From: Tretioscincus oriximinensis
Lineage: Eukaryota > Chordata > Lepidosauria > Squamata > Gymnophthalmidae
Direction of reading: 5' to 3'
NCBI GenBank assembly: GCA_022410635.1
Contig: JAJVDF010000029.1
Location: 2,491,596-2,555,595, forward strand
Length of the DNA: 64,000 nt
In this document: positions 1 through 12,500 of the stretch, piece after piece
Numbering within the stretch: position 1 is the stretch's first letter
Layout of the letters: each line of letters starts with the position of its first letter
Made by a program: the position numbers and the translations under genes
Notes under the pieces: generated by a model
The model's database searches: none
Told to the model about the DNA's origin: nothing
What the model saw: the letters and a program-made list of their open reading frames with translations, nothing else

Positions 1-1590
1 TTATTTGGTCTAATGTGTGCAGTATAGTCAACTGTTAATTTCAAACTAACTGACAGATACTGTACTTCTAAATTCACTATATAACTCTCCAAGTATACCA
101 AATTGCTTTTATATCTTCACTGTTATAGGTGGCATGTGTACATTTATAATTAGCAGATAAATTGATGGTACTTTAATAAGGCTTACCATCGTAAAGCAAC
201 ATAGCTTGACAACCATTTAATTATAGCTTTGATCATTGTGGCAATAGCAATTGTGGGCCAAATTTTAGTTCTTCCATAAGCATTTGGTGAATCAACCTCT
301 GTATTTAAGGTAATCGTCTGTATTGTATTATTTTTCTGTGAGTTCTTTATTCTATAGTGATTTTATTTTCCTTTTCATTCTAAGACAATGCAATTATAAG
401 TTGATATAAAGCTGATACTCTTGTATTTTGAAAGGCAATTTTGAAGTTTCTTCTGCACATTTATTTAGGACTAATTCCCAAATCAGAACCAACTACTTTT
501 GAGTCAAGATCAGGTGTAAAAAGGAAGCTGGCATTGCCCCTGTCTTGGTTCACCAAGCTTACACAGAGATCCCTTAACATGGTTTCACTTACCAGACATC
601 TGGGAATGTTTTCTGGAATTGCTTTGTTAACAATTGCTGGGAGCTCAAGCTGTATACATGCCTCCTTTCTTTTGTTTTTTTCATGCTGCTGATGAGCTCC
701 CATAAACTGCCAGAAAAGCAAAGTCATAGGAGCTTGCCAAATGCCATTGGTAACTGAATTATTTTAGTGATTCAAGTAGTCAATAAACCATGACAGACTT
801 GACATGCCATCAGGGTCGTGTGGCAGTCCAGCCATCATGCCAGCAAGCTGCCAGTATTTTTGCTATGTCTGACAGCAAGCTGAATAAATCCCCTTCCCAG
901 GAGCTTAGTAAATGGAAGATGCTCAGTGGCTTGGAGCATTGTTTTGAACAGCATTTTGAGCTTTTTTATACCTCTGTAACCTGGATAGGACCCAACTTTA
1001 TGCTTTCTGTTTCTGCACCTGTACAAGGTCTTTTTACTATCATGAAACAAGGTCTGGTTGATCTTTTACATATGGCAATAGTAGCTCTTTGCTTCTAGTG
1101 ACTTCAAAAAGAAACTACTCCTGCCTGCCTCTGAGAGTCTATAGCCTTCACCAATTTGCAAACCATTTCAAGTTCCAAATAAGGCCTTGAAATATTCATG
1201 TGTGGAAACTTGTTCACACCATACATTCAGCATGCTACAATGGACTGTAATATTGGAGTTTATCTTCCTCTTTAGTTTAGGGTTTAACTGGCTTTGTATG
1301 GTTCAGTGGCGATTTTTATACTTTAATAGATTGATGCCTTTAAGCTGCTCTGAGCAATGTGGTAACTCAAGGTGCAAACTCAATAACAAAAGCAAGCAGT
1401 TATAAAAGAGAACGAAGCAGACCAGATAAAGGAAACAGATGGCAAAGCATGAAGAAATCAGAACAGTCAAAATGTCACAACTGATCTAAGAGTATAGCCC
1501 CTCTATTATCATCTTTAAGATAGTTTTATGTACTTTGTTAGACGTGCTAAGTTTGGTAATTGATGAAAAGCTTAATCCATACTCCAAAAC
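1..1590. other. Unique AT-rich DNA, no gene seen
   Basis: I see no recognisable repeat, exon or RNA gene here. Open frames on both strands (for example 790-1098 on the plus strand, 102 codons) lack any family motif and are of a length expected by chance in this composition. Confidence 0.5.
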
Positions 1591-1631
<41 letters not shown>

Positions 1632-1671
1632 ATCATCATCATCACCATCATCACTACTACTACTACTACAG
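1591..1671. repeat. (ATC)n microsatellite, imperfect
   Basis: About twenty-five ATC/CAT units are interrupted by an extra A near 1631, a CAC variant near 1645, and a switch to CTA/ACT units at the 3' end (to about 1670). The interruptions suggest an old, partly stabilised array. Confidence 0.95.
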
Positions 1672-4020
1672 CTTTTGTTATTTTCTAAGGAATAGACGGG
1701 GCTGAGGGAGTCCTAAAGAACCTAAGGAAGGATTTGAAGCCATCTATACTACAACCACATCACCATACGTTACAGGAGCAAATACAGTTTGCCTTGCTGT
1801 TGCCTAACATATTCTGGAAGCTGTGGGTACCTCAAGATAAAAGTAGGTGGTGAGTTGGCAGAAAGCAAATCGGTAGCATTCTGCTCTGCAGTATTATTAG
1901 CACTAATATTACACCATGAAAATGATTTTTAAAAATTCTGATAAACCAATCCAATCAACCTCATAAATGCAAATAATATGAGACCTCGAGGTCTTGCTTA
2001 ATTGTTCTATCCGTCTGCATTGCACCACAAGGTGAAACCAATGTTCCTATAATATAATCAGTATTTCCTTCATTCTCCTTTCTTTCTTCCTTGAAGGAGA
2101 AAAAAAAACAGAGAAAACTTTGTTATGACAACAGATCAAATGGCAAGAAAGGGATCTGAAAGCTCAGATCAGCCACGATGTCTCCCCCGATAAGACAGGA
2201 GAAAGGGAATGGAAATGAAGGCGCACAAGTCATGAGCTGGAAACAGCAGAAAAGAAAGGTTAATGTAGGCAGGAGGGTACTGAGAATAGATGGCACAATC
2301 AAACCCAGCAATTATCAAATCTTTCCTGGCCATCTCAACATGAGGAGAGCTCAGCTAAAGTGTGCCTGAATAAAACATGGTACAGTATATGAGAGCTCCC
2401 AGGGGTCTGGGGTCATACATTATAAAGCTAAAAATAGTTAAGGTAGAAAGAAAAAAATGCCTATGTGGAAGGCCTTCCAGACTTGCCTGGATTAGCAGCC
2501 TGTCCCAGTATGGACATGATAGATTATACCAGTCCTTTGTCCAGAAATATGTAATTCTGAAACTGAGGTGCAGATAGTGCAGAGCTGAGGTTTAGTAAAG
2601 TATCTACTGCAGGATGAAGCTTGTGTGGGCTAAGCCTTATTAAACCATTGGGATTTGTCAAGCAGGGCGCTGGATATCAGACTTATCTTCCCTATAAATT
2701 CAGCACTTCCTTGGACCTTGCCTTGAAAATGTTTTGTTAGGCTGCAAAAGAAAGAGCTCAAAGATAAAATAATATTTTCTGGATAGAGCTCTAGAAAGCA
2801 AAACACAGCAAAACAGAAACAGCACATGCTATTGGTTCAAAGTGAGTTCCAATTCACCCCTTCCTCCATAATTACTGAGTTTCTTTCTCTCTATTTTGAT
2901 TACTGGCAATTGCTGTTTACTTTTTTCTTTGCTCTAGTAACTTTTGTGTCCTACCTAAGGACTCTTCTCAGTTAAATCAACAAAGAAATCTGGAAACAAT
3001 ACTTCATCCACCTTTCTTCCACTTCCATCCAACAGGCAAACTGTATAGATATGCTTGTTGGATTCTACATCAGAGGAGAAAATGCATTAAAAACATGGCA
3101 CACTTCTAGTCTGTCCCTTACTCCCAGATGGTGTGATCCAGAAGCCAGTTAGAGGCAAGTACATGTATTAAGAAAGGTTGTCTCTGAAGGATGTTTCCTC
3201 CTGAATTAGGGAGCCATAGTAGACACTGAGGCTCGTGTTCTCAAGGTATGACCTATAAATATTTTTATATATAAATATCCCATTTATAAAGAAAAAAATT
3301 CTAAAATGATAGCTTAAAAAAAGATAGAGAAATTAAGCATCAAAACCATACAGCAAACCCTCTGCAACCACAGATCTACATTAAAGGCAAAACCCCTACT
3401 GAAAGATATATAATACCCATTGATAAACAAGAGCCAGGCAATTGGGAGAGAATGTTAACTATAAAACACTAAAAATATTCACATTGCTAACAAAAATCTC
3501 TCAGATAAAAAGGTCCTTCCATGCCATGGAAAAGATTTCACAGTGAATGCTTGGCTCCCCAGAGGAGAGCATTCAGTAGGAGCTGCTGAAAAGGCCAACT
3601 ACATTTCAACAAAAGGGGTACTCTGAGGAAGACCACAGCCTCTTCTGCCATCTATCTCCTGACCCTTGTTATTGCCAAATGATACAACCTAGTAAAAGAA
3701 AATAACTTCCTAGGCAATCAGTCCTGCAGCAAAACTTTCACCATTAGCTTACTGAATATAGTTATAACCAGAATGTGGTATTTCATTGGAGTTCTAATGT
3801 GACTTGTTATAAATCTCCTACAATGAGTCTTAAACCAATAAAATACTGAAAATTATGGCAGGAAGGAAGATTTTTTAAAAAAAACTGATCAATAGAATCA
3901 ATTAACAAATTTACAAATGTAAGAAAAACAGTCACTATATGGTTTGGGGATTTTTTTGCAATAAAAAAATTATGACAGAGAAACAACAAAAAAAGACAGA
4001 AACAATTATCCCCTTCTATT
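1672..4020. other. Unique DNA, no gene seen
   Basis: No LINE, SINE or DNA-transposon end that I recognise, and no credible exon. Short open frames around 2123-2577 have no recognisable domain. The stretch 3240-3300 is very AT-rich. Confidence 0.45.
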
Positions 4021-4025
4021 ACTAC

Positions 4026-4026
<1 letters not shown>

Positions 4027-4062
<36 letters not shown>

Positions 4063-4070
4063 AATAATGA
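4027..4070. repeat. (GAT)n microsatellite
   Basis: Twelve to fourteen GAT units decay into ATA/ATG at the 3' side. On the minus strand the repeat reads as a serine run, which creates an apparent 111-codon frame (3807-4142) that is not a gene. Confidence 0.95.
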
Positions 4071-5299
4071 TTTCCCTTTCATCAAAAGACAAAACATTCT
4101 GCAATTGTTCATTTGAGAAGTGACTTTTAAATTTTGCATCATTCTTTAACTGTGTGTTGCTGATATTAACCATAACTTATTACGTTATTCAATAAGTTTC
4201 ATCATGACCAGTCTCATGGATGCCATAGTGATAACATTTACCTTTCCAACAGGACTGTGTCTGAACTATGAGTCACTGCTGTCCAAAAAAGGAAACGTTT
4301 GGACAAATTATTGGCCATTTGCTAAGTTGAGAATGATGCTTAGGCTGCCTCTAAATATAAAGTCAACCCTTCATTCCACCCACTCACCTTTTCCTGGCAT
4401 TGCAAGACTCATCCTGGAACTTTCCAATGCAAAGCTCTTGACAATATGAAGAAAATATGTTTGCAAGGCTATCCAGTACCTAACCCCAACTTTCCCTTGA
4501 CAACCCTGCTTACCTTCACATCTGGTGAAGTGCCAGGAAACTTCCAGAATACAGCTAATGCATGAAAAGCCTTGGCTTTTGGAAGTCCACAGTGAAGCAG
4601 CTTCATATGCTTCTTGACAGATGTGCAAGTAAGCAAAGCTGTGCTGGAGTTTACTGTCTATATCTGGCAGCTCACAACAAGCTGAAATTATGGGATCTTT
4701 CTTATATCTCTCACTGTTTTTCACTATCTGGAAGCAACCTTTGTCCCCCATGAGCCTCCAGGTTCTTGTAACTTCATCTCCTTAATACAATCTAACCAAT
4801 TTAGCTTCTGTCACTTCTTTTTCATTTTGCCTCCAATTTTTCACAATATTAGAGTCTTCTCCAGTATTGTCTTTCCATTATGTGGCTAAAGTTTTTAAGT
4901 GTTTAAAAATAAAGAAAAGAAAAAAACAATCATGGGGCAAAGGAGGTTGAGCAATCACTTTATTAAAAACTTCTAATATTTTTAAGCCAGAACTTTTAAA
5001 AACTAGTTTTTTAATCCAGTTTTAAAAGTTTTAAACCAGAAAACTTTTAACCCGTTTAAACCAGGATTCAGAGCACAATCACATCTTCTTGTCATTTGTT
5101 TATTCCACATAATGTTGGTAAAAAAAAACCCTGTATTTATCAGTACAATGTAATCTCACTTAATGTGTGTTGCTGGTCAGCACATTTTCCATATTGCACA
5201 AGTGTCTTGCTATGACCATCCTTTTTCAATGTGACCCTTTTTTGTTGTTATACAACTTAGCTCCTCCATATTTGCATTTGAAGGTGGGAAGGAAAATAA
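4071..5299. other. Unique DNA with a 126-codon anonymous open frame
   Basis: The minus-strand frame 4371-4751 is the longest in the window not explained by a transposon or simple repeat. Its product is cysteine- and serine-rich with no domain I recognise, and a chance frame is likely. Around 4985-5060 there are local direct and inverted repeats of a TTTTAAA-rich motif. Confidence 0.4.
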
Positions 5300-5451
5300 C
5301 AATTTCCAGAAATGCCATCTGAAGAAATAGACATTGTTTATGAAAGCTCATGTCACCTACCTTTCTCCTGTTAGTCTGCAAGAGCTACAAGCCCCCTTGC
5401 TGGACTTTGTACCAAGACTAACATGGCTATTTCTCTGAAATCAATTTCCAG
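5300..5451 (+). mobile_element. Family A retroelement, 5'-truncated, with 10-bp target duplication
   Basis: The element body runs from about 5310 to 5441 and ends in the family's 3' terminus, with a GCTATTTCTCTGAAAT motif at about 5426-5441. The 10-bp sequence CAATTTCCAG occurs immediately before the body (5300-5309) and immediately after it (5442-5451), as expected for a target-site duplication. The interior matches the other copies: CATCTGAAGAA, then GAAAGCTCATG, then TTAGTCT, then the CCTTGCTGGACTTT block. A defined 3' end, a variable 5' end and a target duplication of about 10 bp point to target-primed reverse transcription. The class is unproven; Penelope-like is my best candidate. Confidence 0.75.
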
Positions 5452-5486
5452 GAGAATTAACTATTACAGAACAATCCTACCCTTAG

Positions 5487-5590
5487 AAAAACCATAGTAG
5501 GAGATGTAATTGGTGGACCACTGTATGAGACAGAATGGTTGACGAGATGGGCTGTGGCCCAATTCAGCAGGGCTCCTCTTATGTTCTTAC
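5487..5590 (+). mobile_element. CR1/L3 LINE 3'-end fragment
   Basis: The sequence matches the last ~100 bases of the LINE at 38990-40899: a GAGACAGAATG block, GATGGGCTGTGGCC, a CAGGGCTC block and a terminal CTTATGTTCTTA octamer tail. Only the extreme 3' end is present, as is usual for 5'-truncated LINE insertions. Confidence 0.85.
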
Positions 5591-7844
5591 TAGTGGATAA
5601 GCCCTTTAGAGAAAATGGTCTCTAACATTCTGCATCTCATAATGTGATCAACTCACATACACTGAACTACTTGCCATCCTTTCCTGGGGTAGTTTGCCAA
5701 GATACGCCCTTCCCTATACCTCAAGACCAGTGTTAGAGTTAGAGAAAGAACTTCTCTTCTCCCTTTTCCTACAAGAGTTCCAGTGTCATTTCAGGGCTCT
5801 GGACAGTGCTGCTGAGACATGGATGGCAATATGATGTTTCAATACCATGGTCAGCTCCTGTGATGATCGAGAACTGTGAAATATATATAGTAAGATGAGA
5901 TAAGAGAAACAGAAACAAACGAGATAGCAATTCAAGCACAGGAAAAAGTTGAAGAGTTATGAAGAAGAGCCAAACAAAAGGCAACTCACTTAATGGAGCT
6001 TTATTTAAGAACCCCTGATTTAATTGGAAACCAGTGCCTGATTCAACAATCCATTCATATCCTCTTTCCATTTTTATGGCCTAGGACATGCTATAGTAGT
6101 TGGATTTTCTAATGATTGTTTCCTCTTACTCCTCTCTATTCAAATACATCCAGAGGAGTTCAAATCTCTTGACTGAAAATGAGCTCCCTGCTTCCCAATT
6201 ATTTCCATTTAGTCAGTTTGCACATTTTGACCATACGCATTATTTTTTTAGGAGCAGAACCCCTCTATTAAATGTATAGTTTTATGTGAAAATTTCAGGT
6301 TAATATTTCAGGGTTAATTATTCAGCCTATTGTCCAGGGGGAGGTTTCCACCCCTTTCTTTCCCTCCCATTCCCAAAAAATGCCTTGTTTTGCTACAGGA
6401 TGTTATACTGGGTAGGATTTTGCTGTGCAGAAACAAAAGTCACTGCTGAATAAACATGAATTGCACTTCTCAGAGTGACTTTAGTTCTTTAAGGTAAATC
6501 TCATGATACCCCATGTTGCCCTCAGAAGTCTGCATGGTCACTCCATTTTTCATTCTCGTAGATTAAATGGAAAAGGTGTCAGGCCAGTGCAGAGTGACTT
6601 CATTTTAACCCTTGGTTTTTCCCCCTTTTCTGCCAAGGGCCATTCGGATATTTTATCATCACATTTGTAACATATCCTTTCACTATCCTCAAACCCCACC
6701 CCTCATTCTATCCCAGGCCTACTCCTCCTTCTTCCAGGCCCATAAAATCACATTTGTAATGGAAACCAGGTGGCATAGCAATTTGTCAGTGCAGCCACAG
6801 GCCTTGTCCCCTGAAGTAGCAGGCAGCAACACTCCCTTCCAAGCTAGGGAAGCCTAATGTTTCTGCAGGGAGCATGTTGGGGGCCAGACCAAATGGCTCC
6901 TCAGGGAGCATGCCACAGGTTCAAACAAACGATTCCATAGAGCCTTAGGTTCTCTACGCCTGCTCTTGTGAGAATGGGATCTAACATCCACATTCAAGTA
7001 TCTCTAAGCTATTAGGATGCAGAGTAGCTTCCAAATACTGTATGTTTCTTGTAAAAAGATAAGTTTTCTGAACAGGTAAAATCCACTAAGACAGTGGACA
7101 GAAATGAAATGGGGCGAATGTAAAGACCTGAGAACAGGCTGGGCTATCAAGATACTNACTGTAGGAGTGTAGAGTTGTGTGCATCACTGACCTAATTAGG
7201 GCCAGAGGAGAGGTTCCCATTGTCTGAAGATCTTTGCTAATTCCCTTGCCCATATATCTTTCATACCCACCGTATATATATAAAGAGTGGAGGGAGATAG
7301 CAACGAAGCTTTGGATTTGGCCCCAGGATAGGAGCATCCCAATGGATTTCACACTGTATTCACACAGTGGGAAAGACTCTAGCCATAAAACCTCACATTC
7401 AAATTAAAATAAAATGTATTAAACTGCTGCTTGCCACGTTTTTTTTCCAATTATGTTTCAATTTAACTCAATTACTTTCCCATTAGTGTCGGTGATTCTT
7501 TTTTAATTGAAACTCCACNTTATTGTCTCCTTGATTTTCTTCTATTATGCGATTCTCTAAGGAGCAGCAGAAACTAGCTCCTTAGGAAAGTGGGGCTAAT
7601 AGTGAATTATCTGGGAATGCAAATAAGAGAGGAGGTACAATAGATACATTACAATGTCCCTGGATTCCAGCACATAGGTACACTACCAAATGGACTGCAC
7701 ACTGAGATGTCTGTTGGTCAGTTAAAATACGTGCCCATGTCTCATACGATTGTAAAAAAAATCATTTGGATTGAAATCAGAACCTGTGGCGCAGTGTTCT
7801 AAAGCTAGGACATACACAAGAATATCTAGGAAAAACTCAGAAAA
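5591..7844. other. Unique DNA, no gene seen
   Basis: No transposon or exon recognised. Minus-strand frame 5769-6071 (100 codons) is leucine- and phenylalanine-rich but lacks any recognisable motif or family signature. Confidence 0.45.
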
Positions 7845-7845
7845 T

Positions 7846-8054
7846 CATTTCGGAGAATTACCCATGTTAATCATAGTTCAGAAAGTCCAGCAAAGGAGCT
7901 ANCAGCACTTTGAGACTAACTTGAGAAAAGTGGGTGGCATAAGCTTTCGTAGACACGTCTACTTCTTCAGATGATAGGGTTTCCAGATAAATGTAAATAA
8001 GAGGAGGAAAGGTTCTCTCTCCTTGCTGATGGATAGCCAAGTCCCTTATAGTAT
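7846..8054 (-). mobile_element. Family A retroelement, antisense copy
   Basis: Read on the minus strand this copy runs CATCTGAAGAAGTAGAC, GTCTACGAAAGCTTATGCC, TTAGTCTCAAAGTGCTG, the CCTTTGCTGGACTTTCTG block, then a degraded 3' end near 7846. The minus-strand frame encodes a peptide containing SEEVDVSTKAYAT, which recurs in other copies, so the frame may be the C-terminal end of an element-encoded protein. The 5' boundary near 8050 is uncertain and I do not see a clear target duplication. Confidence 0.7.
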
Positions 8055-8104
8055 TAGCACTACAAAAGGCAGCCAGAAATAGCACTACAAAAGGCAGCCA
8101 TCTG
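8055..8104. repeat. 25-bp tandem duplication
   Basis: Two adjacent copies of a unit beginning TAGCACTACAAAAGGCAGCC, starting at 8055 and 8080, differ only at the end of the second. It abuts the 5' side of the family A copy. Confidence 0.9.
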
Positions 8105-8489
8105 CATGCATCCTAGGTTTTCCAAGGGACAGCAGCTAGGAATCCTTGATCAGCAGTACTGTAATTAGCACAAGGGCCTTCAAACAATCCTTTGAGTCTT
8201 TATGGCAGCTTTATGAAATTGGAAGAATGCTGGATGCATATAGTGATGCTGCATTTACAGTGGCACAAAAGTGCCCTTGTAAACATTGCTTATGTTAGTA
8301 CATTTAATATCAATTTCTGGGAAACTGTGAGCAAGTCAGGTTATACTATGTCTTGCTCAAACACTTACCTATACAACTAATTGGCCACTGAGACTGTATC
8401 CACACTAGGGTCCAGGACCCCTGGAATACCTCACTCACAGAAGATCATTGTGCCAAATGGGTCAAGGTGCACAGCAGTCCACAAAACTG
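8105..8489. other. Unique DNA, nothing recognised
   Basis: No motif, repeat or exon signal that I can support. Confidence 0.4.
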
Positions 8490-8690
8490 GANGTGGTGGT
8501 GGTGATGGTGGTGGAGAATGTTTTTTATATCCTACTTTCCTCAAGANAAAGGGATCTCAAAGTGGCTTACATAACTTTCTGTTCTCTTGTGAAATAGATA
8601 GGGCTGAAGAATTGTGATTAGCCTGAGATCACTCAGCTGGCTTTGGACAAGAATGCAGAATCAAACTGGGGCATAAGACCAGCCACTCAT
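8490..8690 (-). mobile_element. tRNA-type SINE, antisense
   Basis: On the minus strand it carries the conserved SINE core also seen at 36711 and 63485 (CAGCTGAGTGATCTC, then a GAAATAGATAGGGCTGA block in reverse) and ends near a GGT-rich microsatellite at 8492-8517. The promoter half is degraded. Confidence 0.65.
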
Positions 8691-10800
8691 GTGCAGACAA
8701 CATGCAATCAGTTAATCCATGGCCAAAGACCCCAGATCCATTTCAACAGGTATCCAGAAGCTACTCTAAGAAGGAACTGTTTTGGGGCCCTTGACCAACA
8801 GTAGTCAGAAGGTCTGAACCCTCATTCATAGCATCCAAAGTTAGGCTACACTGTATTGTAGATGCCCCTTTGTATATGCTACTAGCTCCTTGGACAATCC
8901 TGGACCAAAATATTTGGTCTAAAATAGCATGAACACAACATAACACAAAATACCACATGCCTTGAGGAAATGGCCTATGAGGACATATTGTTGGATTAGA
9001 ATTCAACAGGATATTTCTTATATTCCAATGTTAAACAGGTGATTTAGGCATAGTTCAGGATCCTTTTTACTCCCAATACATTATGTTCATATGTTTGTTC
9101 TAAAATATATTTTTAGTTTCTCCAAAATGCTTTCTGGACAACAGGAATAGAGGGAGAGCTCTTACTGGAGGGAATATAATAGTTTACAGAGGGAATTAAT
9201 TACACCTCAGACATTTTCAAACATGTCACTGACCTTGGGTCAAATTTGGAATCTCAGTGACATGCACTCATGCATGATGTGTTCAGTTGACTTAAATGTG
9301 CGTGGAAACATTTTAAATATTATNCAGAGTTTAGTGGTGTTAAGTATCACAGAAAAATTATAATACAGTTACAATAGTTTTGTTACTGTTTGATATTTTA
9401 TGCTTCCCCTCTCCCCAAACCAAGAATTTAGCATGAGCACTGTTTTCTACAGAGTTTTTTATTTTAGTTAAGACTCCAAAGTTGCTTCATTGTTGCCTCC
9501 TGAACAGCTAGATGTGTACTAATTGTCCATGTTGCTTTGCTGCCACCTTTTCATTTACTGACCCTCAGCCTTTCTGCCCTCTCAATGTGTGCATTTTTCT
9601 GATAGCTGGGAAAGTCTTCCAATATCATGTTTCTTGTTCTGCATTATGCTTCCTGTTCGTTAGAAATAAATGCTTAAAACATATAAAAATCCATAATGAT
9701 GGCTCACCTAGATGTGGTTCTTGGAAGAGTGGTTGATGGAAGCAGAAAATTGGATTTGAGTCTGATATTTCAAGACTCTTGTATAAACCTAAACCACCAC
9801 ATAACCCAAGCCCACCAGTTTTTTTGTCAGATGANTTTTGTTACCTTCTCTGAAAGCATGCAAGGCAGTAAAACCAATAGTCTTGAATCAAAGAAAACAT
9901 CCTCATGTAAAGATGCAACTTTCTACAAAAGCCAGCAAAAAAATATTTTTTAAAGAGATTTGCAGTCATTTGAATACATTTGCAAACTCTACATGAGGCC
10001 AAAACATTAACCTTAATTAATTAACACGTACATGTAACACACACACACATTGAAAGAAAAATTTGCAATATTCCTTGACTGATCTATTGAAAGCATACCA
10101 TAAATACATGCTATGTGCCTCAGTGTGTTCCCTGGTCTCCTGCCAGCACCATATGTACAAACCCTTTNTTCTGTCAGAATGCAATTGGGGACCAATTTGC
10201 ATGCATAAAATGTGGGCTCACACCTTCCATACTCTCTAGTTCAACTTAGAGCCCATCTGTTATGAATTTCCCATATTTTATTTAAATATTATATTTATAT
10301 CTCACCTTATTCAAGGCTAACTTTCTCTCTCTCTCTTCCTCTTTACCACTACATTTCCACAAGAATCCCCTACAGAAAATGAGATTGAACCACTGAGCTT
10401 TAAACTTGAGAAATAATTGAACCCAATTCTTAGGACGAGTCAAATTCCCTTCTATCTTCCTAGATAAGATTTTTTATAGATTTAAATNACCCTTTTTTTG
10501 CAGAATTATGTCAGAAAAGAAGACGACAAATCTTGTCCATTCTGTCTGCACTGTGTGCAATTTTATATACCTGTATCACAGTATTCCAAACTTCACCATC
10601 TCTTGAGAGCATCTAAAAAGTTCACTTTTCACATAATTACCGATACTAGATGTCTATGCAGCTTAAAATGCAGAACAAAATGAAAATGTGTGTTTTCCTT
10701 GGTGGGCTCTTAGTTGTGAATTGCATTTACTTAAACTGTAAATCCTATATATATTAAATAGAAGAATATATTAAATATGTAAGCATGCAAATATATGATT
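8691..10800. other. Unique DNA with a short (AC)n run
   Basis: A small ACAC run lies at about 10037-10050 and a (TC)n run at about 10327-10340. No coding or RNA gene seen. Confidence 0.45.
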
Positions 10801-10884
10801 ATATATTGCTCAAAACAATTAAGGGAATACTTTAACATAACATGTTATGTTAAATTGTTCCCTTAATTGTTTGGAGCAGTATAT
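10801..10884. mobile_element. Tc1/mariner-type fold-back MITE (42-bp arms)
   Basis: Two arms, 10801-10842 and 10843-10884, are inverted copies meeting at CATG, with about 4-5 mismatches. The arm contains TGCTCAAAACAATTAAGGGA followed by a TAACATAACA segment. This resembles the terminal repeat I know from a Tc1-like family (TTGAGCAGT outer end, GTTCCCTT inner block). AT-rich TA-type flanks fit Tc1/mariner targeting. The element is two terminal repeats joined with no interior. Confidence 0.75.
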
Positions 10885-11567
10885 TTATAATTATAAATAC
10901 AATGTCAGAAGCTCCTTTGTCAATACGGTGTCAGAAGTTTCCTNATTCAGCATCTCTGTTAAAATAGAAAATCAACAAACTCTACCAGTTAAACAGAATT
11001 ATATGTCTGAAGTTTTTATTCCCTCCGATTGATGCTTGAGATGCCACCAAAATTTTGCCTAAAGAAAAATTGAAAATGAATTTAGGGTCTGTTTCCCAAG
11101 TGAACTATCTGAAGAATTTCATGAGCTACCAAAATTTCCACGTAGCCTTAAGACGTTGTTTGATTTTGACTAAAGACAAAATTGAAGGCTCTTCCTCAGG
11201 CAAAACATTGACTGTTGAATTATGGGCAGTACCTCATGATCTTTTTGAATTTGCANAAAGCTGTGTTAAGGCTCTGGTGAATTTCTAACGAGCAGAGTTC
11301 ATCAGTTCAATAACAGTCTCCAAGAATGCCGTTTTCTCAGCACTTCTTGTAGGGACCTGGGCATATAAGGCTGTATCCATATTTTAAAAATAGAAAGAAC
11401 CCTTTTTTCAGGGTTAAAGCTGAGCTCAGNTATGAAAAAAGAGCTCTTTGAGGAGAAAGACAGTGAGTGATCTTCATGTTCCCAGTCCTTTTCTAATCTG
11501 TTTCCAATACAGAATATTCATGAGAATGGAAGGGGTGGATTACTGTGAATAATCCCATTTATATTTC
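10885..11567. other. Unique DNA, nothing recognised
   Basis: Open frames 10847-11032 and 11055-11288 contain ambiguous bases and show no recognisable domain. Confidence 0.4.
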
Positions 11568-12500
11568 AGAGAAATAGCAGTGTTAGTTTTAATTCAGAAA
11601 GTCCAGCAAGGGGGCTTATAACATTTGGTGACTAACAAGACAAATGTCGGCAGAATGAACTTTTGTAGACACATCTACTTCTGCAGAAGCTAGGGGACCA
11701 ATATCAGGGACAAACTTTAACAGGAAACTGAATGCAGGAGAAGATGAAGGACATATAAATGTAGTTGAAGGGATTAACTGGGTGAAAAACAGCTAAAGTG
11801 CAGAAGTTTATTCATTTATTTGGTTGGTTGTTTATTTGTACTTCTCTCACACCCTATACCCAAAGGTTTCAGGCAGCCAACCAAAGGGTGGCACATATAT
11901 CTTTAGTTGCTTTCTCCACAACAGACACCCTGTGAAGGAGATTTGGTTGAGAGAGTTCTAAAGAACTGTGAATAGCCCAAGGTCACCTATCTTGCTTCAT
12001 GGAGGAGTGGGGAATCGAACCGGGAGACTACCAGATAAGAGTCCAACACTCTAACCACTAATCCCCTTAAGTGGAGGGAAGGACCTGGATGAAAGAGATG
12101 CACCTAGGTAAAAGTGCAGAAAAATAGAGAGGAAATCAGTAGTGCCCTCAAAAGGCTGGGAAGTTAACTGGTGTTATAATATGAATAGTGTGCCATGAAA
12201 ACATTGCCTCTATTAAGTTCCTTGTCGATGAACTGAAAATTGTGGATGTACCAGTATTCTAATTCTGCTGCTTCTCTTTCAAATCTTCCTTTGTAGTTTC
12301 TTTGTTCAAGGACTGTTCAAGCTTTGAGACTGAATGTCCTGAGAGATTTCAATATCTAAGTTGTCTGAGTTGTTTTGTTATTTATTGTGGTCTGGTCATA
12401 ACCATAACCAGTTGTTCTTGATTAAAGTTATTTCAGATAGCTTGTTCTGTGGTATCTTGCCAGTAAACCAAATCTCTTGACAATAGTCAATATGACTCTA
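11568..12500 (-). mobile_element. Family A retroelement, long antisense copy split by a SINE
   Basis: The 3' terminus lies at 11568 (reverse of GCTATTTCTCTGAAAT). A minus-strand frame near 11600-11690 reads SAEVDVSTKVHSA, echoing SEEVDVSTKAYAT at 7846-8054. After a SINE insertion (11808-12066) the element continues upstream. At about 12190-12310 the minus strand encodes LEQRNYKGRFEREAAELEYW. The copy at 61015 encodes LEQKNCRIRFERQAANWN at the matching place, so this is a decayed coding region. It carries stops and frameshifts and is not functional. The upstream limit near 12500 is a guess. Confidence 0.6.
11808..12066 (-). mobile_element. SINE-1, full length, antisense, inserted in family A
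   Basis: On the minus strand the tRNA-like head shows a B-box-like GGTTCGATTCCCC next to CACTCCTCCATG, followed by the GTGACCTTGGGC-type core. The tail has a GGGTATAGGGTG block and ends in AAAT units. Length is about 250 bp. The same family occurs at 42077 and 57604. Family A sequence on both sides shows the SINE is the younger insertion. Confidence 0.85.

Noticed and set aside
1591..1671. CRISPR-like array
   Set aside because: It is a 3-bp microsatellite with no spacers; no direct-repeat and spacer architecture occurs anywhere in the window.
3807..4142. 111-codon minus-strand frame with a serine run
   Set aside because: The run is the translation of the (GAT)n microsatellite, and the rest has no motif.
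4371..4751. 126-codon minus-strand frame
   Set aside because: Longest frame outside transposons, but no domain, no conserved word and no gene context; chance is the simplest explanation.
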